Positions 18,433-28,278 of a stretch of 64,000 nucleotides of DNA are shown in pieces. This DNA comes from Fibrobacterota bacterium. GTDB lineage: Bacteria; Fibrobacterota; Chitinivibrionia; Chitinivibrionales; Chitinispirillaceae. The position numbers were made by a program, and so were the translations under genes. The notes beneath the pieces are model-generated. The model was not told the origin of the DNA and made no database searches. It saw only the letters and a program-made list of their open reading frames with translations. The DNA is taken from assembly GCA_023436145.1 (NCBI GenBank), contig JAEZKP010000033.1, positions 62,001-126,000 of the forward strand, given 5' to 3'. Positions within the stretch are counted from its first letter, which is position 1. Each line of letters starts with the position of its first letter.

Positions 18433-21400
18433 TTACTGCGCATTGCTGCTTACGCCTCGCCTTTCCAGAAGAGAACCATCTTTGAGGTAAAGATCAGTAA
18501 GAGCTTTCACATAAGCTACAGCAGCCCGTGCTTCATCGAGTTGTGCAATAGTTAAATCGCGCTGAACCTGTAAAACCACATACTCTGTAGTCTTTCCCGC
18601 AGAAATTCTTGCCTGCTCTGCAGCAAGCTTCTCCTGCTGAAGCATACGGGCGGTCCCTGCTTTCTCTATCATCTGAAGTGAACGTTGCACTTCGGTCCAC
18701 GCACTGCGGATATCCAGCTCCACTAATCGCTCTATATTCTCCAAAGATAGCTGCAGCTGTTTTTTGGAAAGTTGAGATTTTCTGTACCTTTCACGCGCAG
18801 CACCGTTAGTTACCGGCATTGAAAGCGATAAACCAGCACCGATAGATTTCTGATTATCCAGATTCTGGGAGAATACATCTCCGAACGATTCAGCATAGGT
18901 GGTACCACCCAATCTTAAAAAAAGATCCAGTTTCGGGAGAAGACCGTTTCTGGTCTGCACTATTTCCAGTTCACCCCGTTTTGCCAGAAGATGTGCCTGA
19001 CGCAGATCCGGTCGGTATTTCTTTGATATCTGCAGATGATGATGTAAAGAATCTGGAACCTGCGGTTCTGGCGGTTTATCGATAAACACAATCGGTTTTT
19101 CCCACTCTGCAAGAGTATCGTTAACCAGATAAGCCAGTCTGTATTTCTTTTGCTGGAGCGCAGTCCGGGAATTAATCAGATCTTTTTCCCTGGATGCCAC
19201 TTCAGCTTTAACTGTTACCAGGTCAAGCGGAGCGATCTTACCCACTCTTAAGCGTTCATTGGACTCATTTAACAGCCTTTTAGCGAGCTCCATCGACTGG
19301 TGATAAATCGCAATCTCCTGTTCTGCAAGATAGGCATCCCAGTATGCATATTCGGTTTCTGCTATCAGCTTTTGTGCATACCCGGCCAACTCCTCCTGCC
19401 TGAGTTCCAGGTCAATTGATGCTTTCCGCACCGGAACCAGATTGACACCCAAGCCACCACCCTGAAGTAGAGCCTGAGTGACAGAAAACTCAAAAGCCCG
19501 CTCATATCTTCCATATTTCGGGATAGCAGCTCCTGAAATCTTAAGATTAGTACCACTTGGCAAATATTCTTCTACAGATAATGTGCCTCTATGGTAAAGC
19601 ACAGAGGAGTCGGTATTATCCGGAATACGCTTCTGTTCATAGGATAAATTTACAGAAGGCTCGAATCGATAGCGATTTTCCCAGACTGTGGCATCTGCAA
19701 AATCAACATCAATCTTTTCAATACGGATAAGAGGATTTTTGGTAACCGCCCGGTTCAGTGCGTTTTCCAGTGAAATTTCAGCAGTATCACCGGTTTGGGC
19801 TAATGCCGAATTAAAAAACGCAGATATGCTGATAATACTTATAATGACTATAGCATTAGCCGGTTTAAGCCTGCTCTTTTCCCTGAGAATTTTCTTTCTA
19901 TGGTGTCGCTCTTCAACAATGGAATATATGACTGGAATAAGGACCAGTGTGATAAGAGTAGCTGCAACCAAACCACCAATAACCACCCGTGCCATAGGTG
20001 CCTGCGTTTCTCCACCTTCACCCAAAGCCAAAGCTAAAGGTAAAAGACCCAACACAGTAGTTGAAGTACTCATAAGAATCGGTCTAAGCCTTCGCACTCC
20101 GGCAGTTTTAATTGCATTTCTCAACTCAAGTTTTTGTTCTCTTCGCAGCCGGTTCATAAAATCAATCAGCACTATGGCATTATTCACCACTATGCCCGCA
20201 AGAATTATACACCCAATAAAAGCCTGTACCGAAAAAGGTGTACCAGTGATAAAGAGAATGGCAACAACACCGATCAGTCCCATCGGTATTGACGAAAGGA
20301 TTATGAGGGGATCTTTAAAAGACTCGAACTGTCCGGCCATCACCAGATAGATCAGCATAATGGCCATGAATATTCCCACTAAAAGTTCTTTGAAAGCTTT
20401 CTGCTGCTCTTCATAATCTCCACGGATCAGCACCGCAAAATCAGAGGGAATTGATATTTGGTTTATCCTGCTGCGCACATCCTCCACCACTGAACCCAAA
20501 TCCCTGCCCGCATAGTTTACATTGACAGTCACTATCCGTTCACGATCCCTGCGCTCTATCTGCACAGGTCCGTTTCCTTCTTTTATCTCTGCAACATTCT
20601 GTAAGGTAACAGACACACCGTTTTTATTAACCAGAGAGAGATTGGCAAGCTGCTCAATACGCAAGCGTTGATCTTTTGCCAACTGAACCATAATATTATA
20701 TTCTTTACCATCGCGACGAATTGCAGTGGCCCGTGTTCCACCCATGGCTGTCTGAACCGCAGTTCCTATCTGATGAGCGGAAAAACCCAGATCAGCGGCT
20801 TTCTGACGGTTTATTTTAATTACGAATTCCGGCATCCCAGCTTCCCGGCTCACCTTGGTATCAGTTACTCCGGGGACATCACTGATTAATCTGGAAATTT
20901 GCTCCGCCAGCTGCTGACCGGTATGCAGATCATAACCACGCAATTCCACATCTATAGAGCTTCCCTGATTGGTTCCCATTCTTAAGAGAAAGAATCCCTG
21001 CCCCTCACGAACCCGTATTGTGGCACCGGGAATACCCCTTAAAGCAGCACGCAAACTATTGGCAATCTGAGCGGAAGAGCGGTTTCTTTTTGCTTTGGGA
21101 ACCAGCGACACCCTGATATCAGCAGTGTGTCCACCCGAAGAACCCCAGCCCCCACCACCAACATTTGACACTATATATTCGGCTTCCGGCACTTCCCTGC
21201 TTACCACTGATTCTATCCCAAAAACAGTACTGTCAAGAAGCTCCAGTCTGGTACCAACCTCCATCTCCACATTGACGCGCACTTCACCTTCATCTGCACT
21301 GGGCATAAGCTCCATACCAACGAGCGGAACCATTATAATTGAGATGCTAAGCAGTACAACCGAAACGAGCAGGACTGTTTTCCGGTGATTTAGCGCCCAG

Positions 21401-22971
21401 CTTAGGACTTTTCCATATGATTGCTCCAATGAATTGTAAATCTTTTCCACTCGCTTGAAAAAACGGTATATCGATTTTTTCTCTTCTCCGGGATTATTCA
21501 TTCTCAGAAATTTTGATGAAAGCATGGGAATCAGAGTTATAGCAGCAAAAAGAGAACAGGTTAGAGAAAATGATACCACGTAAGCCAGTTGCCTGAACAT
21601 AATTCCTGAAATACCTCTGATAAAGATTACCGGAAAAAACACCACCAGTGTAGTCAAGGTACTGGCAAATACAGCTGAAACGACTTCTGAAGCACCCTTG
21701 AGTGCACTTTCAGTTGCATTCATGCCCTTTTCCCGATGATGGAAAATGTTGTCAAGCACTACGATTGCATTGTCAACCAGCATTCCTATTCCCAGAGCCA
21801 ATCCACCGAAAGTCATCATATTAAGAGTAAGGCCTCCAAAGTAGACCAATGCAAATGTGGCTATAATAGAAACCGGAATGGTGGTGGCAATAATTATGGT
21901 ACTTGATATATTCCTCAGAAAAAGCAGCAGAACTATTATTGCGATGGCTCCTCCGAGTATTAGACTGTTACCCACACCACTTATTGAACTTTCAATAAAA
22001 GTGGCAGTGTTGGTCAGCGGAATTATTTTTAACTGGGGAATATCCCGGTTTATATTTTGAATCTCCTTTAATACTCCTTTGGCAACTGCTACAGTGTTGA
22101 CCCCTGACTGTTTGGTAACTGAAAGTCGAAGTCCGGGCTTCTGGTTGATCCTGACCACCGAAGTAATCTCCGCCATCCCATCAGAAACATCTGCGATTTC
22201 TCCTATGGTCACCGGTACACCATCCCGTACGGCAACTATAGCACTACGCACATCATCCAGATTGTTATACTCTGCAAAAGTTCTGACAATGACCTCTTTA
22301 CTTCCTTTATAAACAGTGCCTGCAGGGATATTACGGTTTTCCTGTTGAAATGTACTTACAATCATATCAGGAGAAATTTTCAAAGCTTCCAGTGCAGCAG
22401 CTTTAATGGCAACCGATATCTCACGACTTTCTCCACCCCGTATATCCACAGAAGCCACTCCGGGACAGCGCTCAAGACGATACTGCACCTGATCATCGAT
22501 TAACTGACGCACTTCAAGCGGCTCAAGTTCTGAAGAAACTCCCAATATCATTATGGGAAATGAAGATACATCAAACTTGCGGATAAACGGACGTTCCACA
22601 TCTTCAGGCAGACGGTTTAAGGTTCTGTCAATCCGGTCACGAATATCATTGACAGCTTCATCCAGATTAGTTCCCCAGACAAATTGAACTCTGATACGAC
22701 TTGTTCCTTCTGAAGAAGTGGATGAGATCTCCTCGATGCCTTGTATCCCGGCTAACGATGATTCCAGTGGACGCGTAATCAGCTCTTCCATCTCCTGAGG
22801 TCCGGCATTACCATAATCAGTAATTACAGTGACCACCGGATTAGTGATCTCAGGCATCAGATCTATTGGCAGGCGCCAGAGTGAAAAAAGTCCGACTATT
22901 ATTATTATTACGTAAACTACTGTAGTGAGTATAGGGCGCTTGATGGGAAGCGATAAAAAGCCATTGCTCAT
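18433..22971 (-). CDS. RND efflux pump fused to a TolC-like outer-membrane factor
   Basis: 1512 aa. Residues 1 to ~1030 are a complete HAE1/AcrB-like RND transporter: N-terminal TM1, two large periplasmic loops, and TM4 with GIGMLVDNAIVVLDN. A hydrophobic segment at ~1035-1056 (AIVIISIISISAFFNSALAQ) ends in a signal-peptidase-like site. Residues ~1060-1512 are a TolC/OEP domain (ISLENALNRAVTKNPLI..., long helical repeats). Known RND pumps export drugs, metals or lipids using the proton gradient, with the outer-membrane factor as a separate protein. Here no stop, frameshift or internal start separates the two. The start overlaps the adaptor gene in ATGA. The internal segment may act as a thirteenth TM and be cleaved to release the OEP part. 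Substrate unknown. Confidence 0.92.
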   Translation of the reverse strand: MSNGFLSLPIKRPILTTVVYVIIIIVGLFSLWRLPIDLMPEITNPVVTVITDYGNAGPQEMEELITRPLESSLAGIQGIEEISSTSSEGTSRIRVQFVWGTNLDEAVNDIRDRIDRTLNRLPEDVERPFIRKFDVSSFPIMILGVSSELEPLEVRQLIDDQVQYRLERCPGVASVDIRGGESREISVAIKAAALEALKISPDMIVSTFQQENRNIPAGTVYKGSKEVIVRTFAEYNNLDDVRSAIVAVRDGVPVTIGEIADVSDGMAEITSVVRINQKPGLRLSVTKQSGVNTVAVAKGVLKEIQNINRDIPQLKIIPLTNTATFIESSISGVGNSLILGGAIAIIVLLLFLRNISSTIIIATTIPVSIIATFALVYFGGLTLNMMTFGGLALGIGMLVDNAIVVLDNIFHHREKGMNATESALKGASEVVSAVFASTLTTLVVFFPVIFIRGISGIMFRQLAYVVSFSLTCSLFAAITLIPMLSSKFLRMNNPGEEKKSIYRFFKRVEKIYNSLEQSYGKVLSWALNHRKTVLLVSVVLLSISIIMVPLVGMELMPSADEGEVRVNVEMEVGTRLELLDSTVFGIESVVSREVPEAEYIVSNVGGGGWGSSGGHTADIRVSLVPKAKRNRSSAQIANSLRAALRGIPGATIRVREGQGFFLLRMGTNQGSSIDVELRGYDLHTGQQLAEQISRLISDVPGVTDTKVSREAGMPEFVIKINRQKAADLGFSAHQIGTAVQTAMGGTRATAIRRDGKEYNIMVQLAKDQRLRIEQLANLSLVNKNGVSVTLQNVAEIKEGNGPVQIERRDRERIVTVNVNYAGRDLGSVVEDVRSRINQISIPSDFAVLIRGDYEEQQKAFKELLVGIFMAIMLIYLVMAGQFESFKDPLIILSSIPMGLIGVVAILFITGTPFSVQAFIGCIILAGIVVNNAIVLIDFMNRLRREQKLELRNAIKTAGVRRLRPILMSTSTTVLGLLPLALALGEGGETQAPMARVVIGGLVAATLITLVLIPVIYSIVEERHHRKKILREKSRLKPANAIVIISIISISAFFNSALAQTGDTAEISLENALNRAVTKNPLIRIEKIDVDFADATVWENRYRFEPSVNLSYEQKRIPDNTDSSVLYHRGTLSVEEYLPSGTNLKISGAAIPKYGRYERAFEFSVTQALLQGGGLGVNLVPVRKASIDLELRQEELAGYAQKLIAETEYAYWDAYLAEQEIAIYHQSMELAKRLLNESNERLRVGKIAPLDLVTVKAEVASREKDLINSRTALQQKKYRLAYLVNDTLAEWEKPIVFIDKPPEPQVPDSLHHHLQISKKYRPDLRQAHLLAKRGELEIVQTRNGLLPKLDLFLRLGGTTYAESFGDVFSQNLDNQKSIGAGLSLSMPVTNGAARERYRKSQLSKKQLQLSLENIERLVELDIRSAWTEVQRSLQMIEKAGTARMLQQEKLAAEQARISAGKTTEYVVLQVQRDLTIAQLDEARAAVAYVKALTDLYLKDGSLLERRGVSSNAQ

Positions 22972-24206
22972 TTCTTCACCTCTCCAGTAGTTTTCATATT
23001 TTTATTTGCCTTTTTTGATACTTCTTTTTTGGAATCTCCTTCAGGTGTTCTTGAATTCAATCCGCTTGAAATCCTGTTTCCATCGGTAAGCAAATGATTT
23101 CCCACTGTAACAACCCGGCCATTAAGTACAGGGTGAAGTACTTCGACCTTGTCACCATCTATAATACCTGTCTTTACCGGAATAAAATGCACGGTTGCTG
23201 AATCACTGGTCAGAAAAACAGCATCAGTACCATTGCGATTGACTATCGCAGTCAGGGGAACAATCTGGGCAGAATCTTTCTGCGCCAGGATCACTTCTAC
23301 ACGGGCAAACATGCCAGGCATCAGAAACAAAGAATCATTCACCACCGATACTTCCACTACCGCAGTTCTGGTAGAAGTCTGAAATAGCGGCGATATGGAA
23401 GATACTTTTCCTGTAAATTTTTTCTCCGGAAGAGCATCTACGGTGATATACGCTTTCTGACCAATGCTGATATTGTGGTAGTCACGCTCCGAAATTGACA
23501 TCTCCACATAAACGGTATCGATTCCTACGATGGTTAATACAGGGGAATTGACCGAAAGGAGTGCTCCACCGTCGGTATGGCGAACTGCAATATAACCTGC
23601 TTGCGCAGAACGGATTGTAGTGTAATCAAGGCGAGTCCTGGCCTGAGCCAGTGATGCCTCTCGTTGCTCAAGTTGAGCCCGGGCAAGATCAAGCCTGGAT
23701 TTCTGAGTGGCATACTGGGTCTCAATAGCATCGAGTTCTGCCTGAGAAACAATCCCCTTTTCAACCAGTTCCCTTACCCTTTGCATCTCTTTTTCTGCAA
23801 AAAGCAACTGTGCCTCTGATTCCTTTACCGATGCCTGACTTACCGCCACCTGGGCCTTAGCTTCCTGAACTGCCTGTAGATATTCGGTGTCATCGATTTT
23901 TCCTACAGCCTCATTTACTCCTGTTTTTGCTCCAATCCGCTTTGAAATATTTGAAAGTCGGCCAGCCACTTTTGCTGCGACAACATAAGAATATGCAGCT
24001 TTAACTGTTCCGCTGAATTCGCGGTTTCTCATTACAGCACCATAGGTAACCGGAACCGTCTGAACTGCCACAGCCGCTGCTCCACCAGCACGGTTCTGTC
24101 CACTGGATAACTTACCGGTTTCTGAAGACTTGGGTCTGTAAGCAATGTAGAGCAGTATGAATGTAATCAGTAATGTTACACCACTGACAATCAGTTTTTT
24201 TTTCAT
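22968..24206 (-). CDS. RND periplasmic adaptor (membrane fusion protein)
   Basis: 412 aa from the ATG at 24204-24206 (GGTGG about 8 nt upstream; an in-frame GTG at 24218 is less likely). A signal anchor (LIVSGVTLLITFILLYIAY) leads into a barrel-sandwich hybrid lipoyl half (VAGRLSNISKRIGAKTGV). The ~60-residue helical hairpin is rich in Ala/Gln/Glu, the second lipoyl half is AQAGYIAVRHTDGGALL, and beta-barrel and membrane-proximal domains follow. The C-terminal ~30 residues are Lys/Ser-rich and unusual. It links the RND pump to its outer-membrane part and is translationally coupled to the fused pump by a 4-base overlap. Confidence 0.93.
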   Translation of the reverse strand: MKKKLIVSGVTLLITFILLYIAYRPKSSETGKLSSGQNRAGGAAAVAVQTVPVTYGAVMRNREFSGTVKAAYSYVVAAKVAGRLSNISKRIGAKTGVNEAVGKIDDTEYLQAVQEAKAQVAVSQASVKESEAQLLFAEKEMQRVRELVEKGIVSQAELDAIETQYATQKSRLDLARAQLEQREASLAQARTRLDYTTIRSAQAGYIAVRHTDGGALLSVNSPVLTIVGIDTVYVEMSISERDYHNISIGQKAYITVDALPEKKFTGKVSSISPLFQTSTRTAVVEVSVVNDSLFLMPGMFARVEVILAQKDSAQIVPLTAIVNRNGTDAVFLTSDSATVHFIPVKTGIIDGDKVEVLHPVLNGRVVTVGNHLLTDGNRISSGLNSRTPEGDSKKEVSKKANKNMKTTGEVKK

Positions 24207-24402
24207 TTGTGGAACCACCCGTTTAGATTAAATAAATTTCTGGTTTATGTTACCTGAAAATCAGAGCACAATCTGAAAAGAAGAATCCAACTTCACCAGT
24301 CATTATCATCAAAGATAAAACTCCAAAATGACCGGATATTTTAGATGCAGCAAAACAATTTTTGTTACACAACAACTCTGCAAGACTCACTTAGGATAAA
24401 AC

Positions 24403-24437
24403 AAAAAAAGATACTTTCGCATTATGGAAAGTATCTT
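24403..24437 (-). terminator. Intrinsic terminator of tex
   Basis: On the minus strand an 11-bp stem (AAGATACTTTC with its complement) closes an 8-nt loop and is followed by a run of T (A at 24403-24408 on the plus strand). It lies 25 bp past the tex stop. Confidence 0.85.
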
Positions 24438-24461
24438 AAAAATTCTTGAAAAAAAAAGAAA

Positions 24462-26648
24462 TCAGCGGTTTTTAAAATGCTCTGCAAGATTGGATAGTTG
24501 TCCCTGAGAAGGCCGTACTTTAGGGGATCTGGTACCGATATTTTTCATAGTAAGAGAAATTCGTCTTTTTTTGACATCTACTTTGATTATTTTCACATCC
24601 ACTTTTTCATTAATAGTTACGACCTGGTCCGGTGTTTCAACATACTCATCTGCCAGCTGAGAAATGTGAATCAGTCCGTCACAAACAGCGTTTATGTTGA
24701 CAAAAACACCGAATGGAGTAATGTTTGTAACTCTGCCGGAAACAATAGTCCCCTCCTGAAGCTCGTTAAGTTTTAATTTCCGTTTGATCTTCGGAGCCGA
24801 AATAGAGAAGAAACGCTTACCAGCCAAGAGGTGATTGTAAATTTTCTTTTCTATAAAAACTTTCTGTACCGGATCATTGGTTACAAAGGATCTTATGGTT
24901 TCAGGGTCGGTAATCAGAGTTTCAGCTGAGATATTCATTTGTTCACTGATCTCATCAAACCAGGGATAAAAGTCCGGATGCACCATAGTGCGGTCCAGCA
25001 GGTTTTCTGCATTGGGTATTATGATATAACCTGCAATATTTCTGAAAGTAACCTCTTTCATTCCATTGACTTTAAGCAGATCGTTTTTAGAAGAGATCTG
25101 ATTCTGGCTATCAGCGGCTTTTATAGACTGCAGTAACTCGATGGTTACACATTTTCCCAACCTTGAGAGTTGTGAATCGAGCAGGTCTTTTATAACCACA
25201 CCGGATTTCAGTGATTCTTCTATTGTAAGTCTATTAATTATTTCCAGAAATTTTTCTTCCGGGATCAGGCTCTGTGCCGGATGTATTGAGTAATGTTGAG
25301 TTCCAATTTTGGGAATCAAAGAGACCGGTTTAAGATACTGCAAAGCCAACCCGTAAAGAATTCTCATTTCTTCATCAAGAAGAGAGGAGAATTCTTTTTG
25401 CATCCACTGAGATTCAGAAGGGTTGCTCTGTGAAGATGCAGGTTTAAAAAGAGTAAAAACCGGAGCCGGACTAAATGAACTGGTGGCAGCTCTGAGTATA
25501 GCTTCAGCAGCAGGAGCATAATCATTTTCCATGATCAGAATGTTCAAAGGCCTGTGCCGGTTCAGAAATTGACGGAGCCGATCGCTGGAGGAAGTTTTCC
25601 CTGCAGGTGGTTTTCTTTCGGTGGTTGCCCCCAGAAGATCACCCCGACCGCTAACAGCCAGAAGCATAATATTCTTCTCGTGAGCACCATCCACCATAAG
25701 TAGTGGGCCCCGCTCATTTTCACTTTGAAAATCTTTGCTTAGATCGCCGACAACTCTTCTGAGAGCATCCTCTTGAGCTTCTTCACGCAGGCGACTTTTG
25801 ACATCCCGCTCCATAAAGGGTTGAAGCAATCGCAACCAACAGTCATCAATCGCTTCACATAAAAGATCAAAACCTGTGGAATCTGGATTGGTGATGAAAT
25901 GATGCCGGATAAGCTCAGTTATTCTAAAAAGCTGTACACCGACTTTAAGCCGCAGAGACTTCTGGTCTTCTGCTACCATTAACTTTAATATTTCATCTTT
26001 AGAAAGCTCTTTAACTGGAATATATTTTCCCAGGTATCCTGAGAAGTTAGGATCTTTTCTGTTTTTTGGAACTACTTCGATAAATCCATCATCATAGGTG
26101 AATTCTCTACACATTGCCCGCACAGTTTCGTCGTAAGCAAAACGCTCGGCTATGATATCCTTCACACCTTGAAGTACATCCTCTACAGAGGAAAGAGTAG
26201 GATCTTTACCCACGTAAGGTTCAGCCAGAACTTCCACAGCAGTGGTTTCCTGCTCCTGCTTTACAATAATATCTGCGAGCGGATCGAGACCTTTTTTGGA
26301 AGCTAGCTGTCCCTTTGAACGGGGATTGGGTCTCAGAGGAATCAGTAGATCGTCCAGTTCATAAGGATTTGTGGTTAGATTGACTCTCTTTTCTTCGGAA
26401 GGACTTAACCGGTTTGCCTTCTTCAAAGCATTAAGTACTCTTTTTTTCTTTGAAGAAAGCTCTTCCATGCTGTGAAGAAAATCAAATATTTCCCACACCT
26501 GGGCGATGGTCAGTTCAACTGCCACCTGAGGATAATACTCTGTAAGATAATAGGGAGTGTCACCTTTATCAAATGCAATACAGAGCTGTTCTGCAAGATT
26601 TGCTTGCAAGTTCCATTTCTCGGATATCTGCTTAGAAAATTCTATCAT
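24462..26648 (-). CDS. tex: Tex-family RNA-binding transcription accessory protein
   Basis: 728 aa. The order is: N-terminal helical Tex domain; a YqgF/RNase H-like core (LLMVDGAHEKNIMLLAVS, LNILIMENDYAPAAEAIL); helix-hairpin-helix segments (LLKVNGMKEVTFRNIAGYII); and a C-terminal S1 domain at ~640-710 (GTIVSGRVTNITPFGVFVNI...GLIHISQL). Tex proteins bind RNA and associate with transcription complexes. The first third is more divergent than usual: the canonical TIPFIARYRKE-type N-terminal motif is not visible. The family call therefore rests on the core and S1 parts. It has its own terminator. Confidence 0.8.
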   Translation of the reverse strand: MIEFSKQISEKWNLQANLAEQLCIAFDKGDTPYYLTEYYPQVAVELTIAQVWEIFDFLHSMEELSSKKKRVLNALKKANRLSPSEEKRVNLTTNPYELDDLLIPLRPNPRSKGQLASKKGLDPLADIIVKQEQETTAVEVLAEPYVGKDPTLSSVEDVLQGVKDIIAERFAYDETVRAMCREFTYDDGFIEVVPKNRKDPNFSGYLGKYIPVKELSKDEILKLMVAEDQKSLRLKVGVQLFRITELIRHHFITNPDSTGFDLLCEAIDDCWLRLLQPFMERDVKSRLREEAQEDALRRVVGDLSKDFQSENERGPLLMVDGAHEKNIMLLAVSGRGDLLGATTERKPPAGKTSSSDRLRQFLNRHRPLNILIMENDYAPAAEAILRAATSSFSPAPVFTLFKPASSQSNPSESQWMQKEFSSLLDEEMRILYGLALQYLKPVSLIPKIGTQHYSIHPAQSLIPEEKFLEIINRLTIEESLKSGVVIKDLLDSQLSRLGKCVTIELLQSIKAADSQNQISSKNDLLKVNGMKEVTFRNIAGYIIIPNAENLLDRTMVHPDFYPWFDEISEQMNISAETLITDPETIRSFVTNDPVQKVFIEKKIYNHLLAGKRFFSISAPKIKRKLKLNELQEGTIVSGRVTNITPFGVFVNINAVCDGLIHISQLADEYVETPDQVVTINEKVDVKIIKVDVKKRRISLTMKNIGTRSPKVRPSQGQLSNLAEHFKNR

Positions 26649-26739
26649 GAAGTCAAACTATATTGAGGAGATGTTAATTTAGTTGCTGGACCCGTAAAAA
26701 ATAGTACACGGAAAAAATAAGCGCAACAGGATTATTTAA

Positions 26740-26785
26740 AAAGAAAAAAAATTAAAAGAAGAAGGGCGAATTTGAAAATCCGCCC
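26740..26785 (-). terminator. Intrinsic terminator of the histone-like gene
   Basis: On the minus strand GGGCG-GATTT and AAATTC-GCCC pair over ten positions with one G-T wobble (26785-26764), followed by a T-rich tract (26763-26740). It is 15 bp past the stop. Confidence 0.75.
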
Positions 26786-26800
26786 CTAAAAAGCAGTATT

Positions 26801-27274
26801 TCAGACTTCAGAGGAGATTGAACCATTTTGTATAGATTCAGCTGCCGTTTCCAGCATTTGTGATTTTACGGAAGTCTTATTGGGGAGAGATTTTCTCTTT
26901 GAAACGTTTCTGGTTGCCACCGAATGTTGTTTTCTGGCTCCCTTTTTAACCGCCTTCTTTACCGTGGATTTCTTTACAGGGGCTTTTTTTGCTGCGGTTT
27001 TCTTTGCTGCGGTTTTCTTTACTGCAGTATTCTTTACTGCAGTTTTCTTTACTGCTGTTTTCTTTACTGCTGATTTCTTTGCTGCAGTTTTTTTAGCAAT
27101 CTTTCCGGCTGCACTTTTCTTTGTTACGGCTTTTTTGGCTGCTGTTTTTTTAACCGGAGCTTTTTTCCCGACTTTCTTGACAACAGGCTTTTTGGCCGTT
27201 TTTACTTTTACTGCTTTCCTGGTAGCCTTTTTGGCTGAGACCTTTTTTTTTACAGCAGTTTTTTTAGCTAACAC
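26801..27274 (-). CDS. Histone H1-like Lys/Ala-rich DNA-binding protein
   Basis: 157 aa if started at the GTG 27272-27274, which has AAAAGGAGGA seven nt upstream. The sequence is dominated by KKTA/AVKK/AAKK repeats over residues ~5-110, resembling the tail of eukaryotic H1 and bacterial Hc1/Hc2, AlgP or HupB tails. A less basic, Ser/Glu-containing tail follows. Such proteins bind DNA or RNA without sequence preference and condense the nucleoid. No folded HU domain is present. The start predicted by the longest frame (27328) would add 18 residues of different character and lacks an SD. A near-consensus promoter lies 150 bp upstream, leaving a long leader. Confidence 0.85.
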   Translation of the reverse strand: MLAKKTAVKKKVSAKKATRKAVKVKTAKKPVVKKVGKKAPVKKTAAKKAVTKKSAAGKIAKKTAAKKSAVKKTAVKKTAVKNTAVKKTAAKKTAAKKAPVKKSTVKKAVKKGARKQHSVATRNVSKRKSLPNKTSVKSQMLETAAESIQNGSISSEV

Positions 27275-27425
27275 TTCACATCCTCCTTTTAAGGAAACCT
27301 TGTACGTGACATGCGGTATTGCAGTCACTTTTACAAATCAATATTGGCTGTTTGGATCAGCCGAAATGTCTGTTTTGCTGTTGTCAAAGAAACTGCGGAC
27401 CGGCTGAAAATGCAGATCCGCTATA

Positions 27426-27454
27426 ATAATATTTCATAAAAAGAGACATGTCAA
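27426..27454 (-). promoter_or_regulatory. Strong sigma70-type promoter for the histone-like gene
   Basis: On the minus strand a perfect TTGACA (27454-27449) is 17 bp from TATTAT (27431-27426, 5 of 6). The predicted start site is near 27419, giving a leader of about 145 nt before the GTG codon. Confidence 0.7.
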
Positions 27455-27481
27455 TATTTTTTTTAAAGTTGGATAAAAAAA

Positions 27482-28153
27482 TCATACAAAATTTGCAGTA
27501 ACCTTCTTGGTTTCTTTATGCTGGCTTATGAAATCGATTGCTTCCTGAGGGTCATCTGTAATTCTCATAAGAGAAAGATCTGCTTCCAGAATATAGTTAT
27601 GTTGCATCATGGTTTTTTCCAGCCATTCTACCAGTCCCTTCCAGAACTCAGAACCCATTAGTACCAGGGGCAAAGATGCAACTTTCTGGGTTTGAATCAG
27701 CGTGAGTGTTTCAAACATTTCATCCATAGTACCGTAACCACCGGGCATGATAATCACTGCAGAAGTATATTTAAGAAACATCACTTTACGACAAAAAAAA
27801 TGTCTGAAGTTAAGCAGGGTTTTGATATATGGGTTGGGAAGCTGCTCATAAGGCAATTGGATGTTGAGTCCGATAGAACTTCCGTTCTCCATTATTGCAC
27901 CCTTATTGGCTGCTTCCATTACTCCGGGACCTCCTCCAGTGATCACACCATAGCCCTGCTTTGCAGCCAGACGCGCAACATCCACAGTCATCTGATAATA
28001 TTTATGATCAACTGGCGTTCTGGCAGAACCGAAAATTGTAACACATGGACCTATACGGGAAAGGGTTTCAAAACCCTCCACAAATTCTGCCATTATGCGA
28101 AAAAGTCTCCAGGTATCATCATGATTTGTTGGGTAGGGGTGATCTACTGACAT
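27482..28153 (-). CDS. LOG-family protein (TIGR00730, nucleotide phosphoribohydrolase type)
   Basis: 223 aa from the ATG at 28151-28153 with AAAGGATGG just upstream; the frame is open further to 28234 without an SD. It has the Rossmann-like LOG motifs: FGSAR near residue 43, GGGPGVMEAANKGA, and PGGYGTMDEMFE. The last two are the catalytic PGGxGTxxE region. Family members cleave the N-glycosidic bond of nucleoside monophosphates (cytokinin riboside phosphates in plants; AMP and others in bacteria). Its physiological substrate here is unknown. It is divergent from the L,D-transpeptidase gene; the shared 126-bp gap is AT-rich. Confidence 0.88.
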   Translation of the reverse strand: MSVDHPYPTNHDDTWRLFRIMAEFVEGFETLSRIGPCVTIFGSARTPVDHKYYQMTVDVARLAAKQGYGVITGGGPGVMEAANKGAIMENGSSIGLNIQLPYEQLPNPYIKTLLNFRHFFCRKVMFLKYTSAVIIMPGGYGTMDEMFETLTLIQTQKVASLPLVLMGSEFWKGLVEWLEKTMMQHNYILEADLSLMRITDDPQEAIDFISQHKETKKVTANFV

Positions 28154-28278
28154 ATTTTTCCATCCTTTACAGTTTAGTTTTTTACTATACCATGAAACAA
28201 TTATACACTGTATTATATTATCTGGGTAACACAACGTCCATATTTCAAAACATTATAATTGACTGATTGGTAATCTTT

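Noticed and set aside
19787..19870. Frameshift or lost stop explaining the RND-TolC fusion
   Set aside because: Reading frame, codon use and both domains are continuous; the linker looks like a proper signal segment. An assembly error cannot be excluded without reads but nothing suggests it.
19688..20350. 220-aa plus-strand ORF
   Set aside because: Antisense to conserved RND/OEP coding sequence, no SD, no recognisable domain.
26880..27407. 175-aa Phe/Ala-rich plus-strand ORF
   Set aside because: Exact antisense of the Lys/Ala repeats; the minus-strand gene has promoter, SD and terminator.
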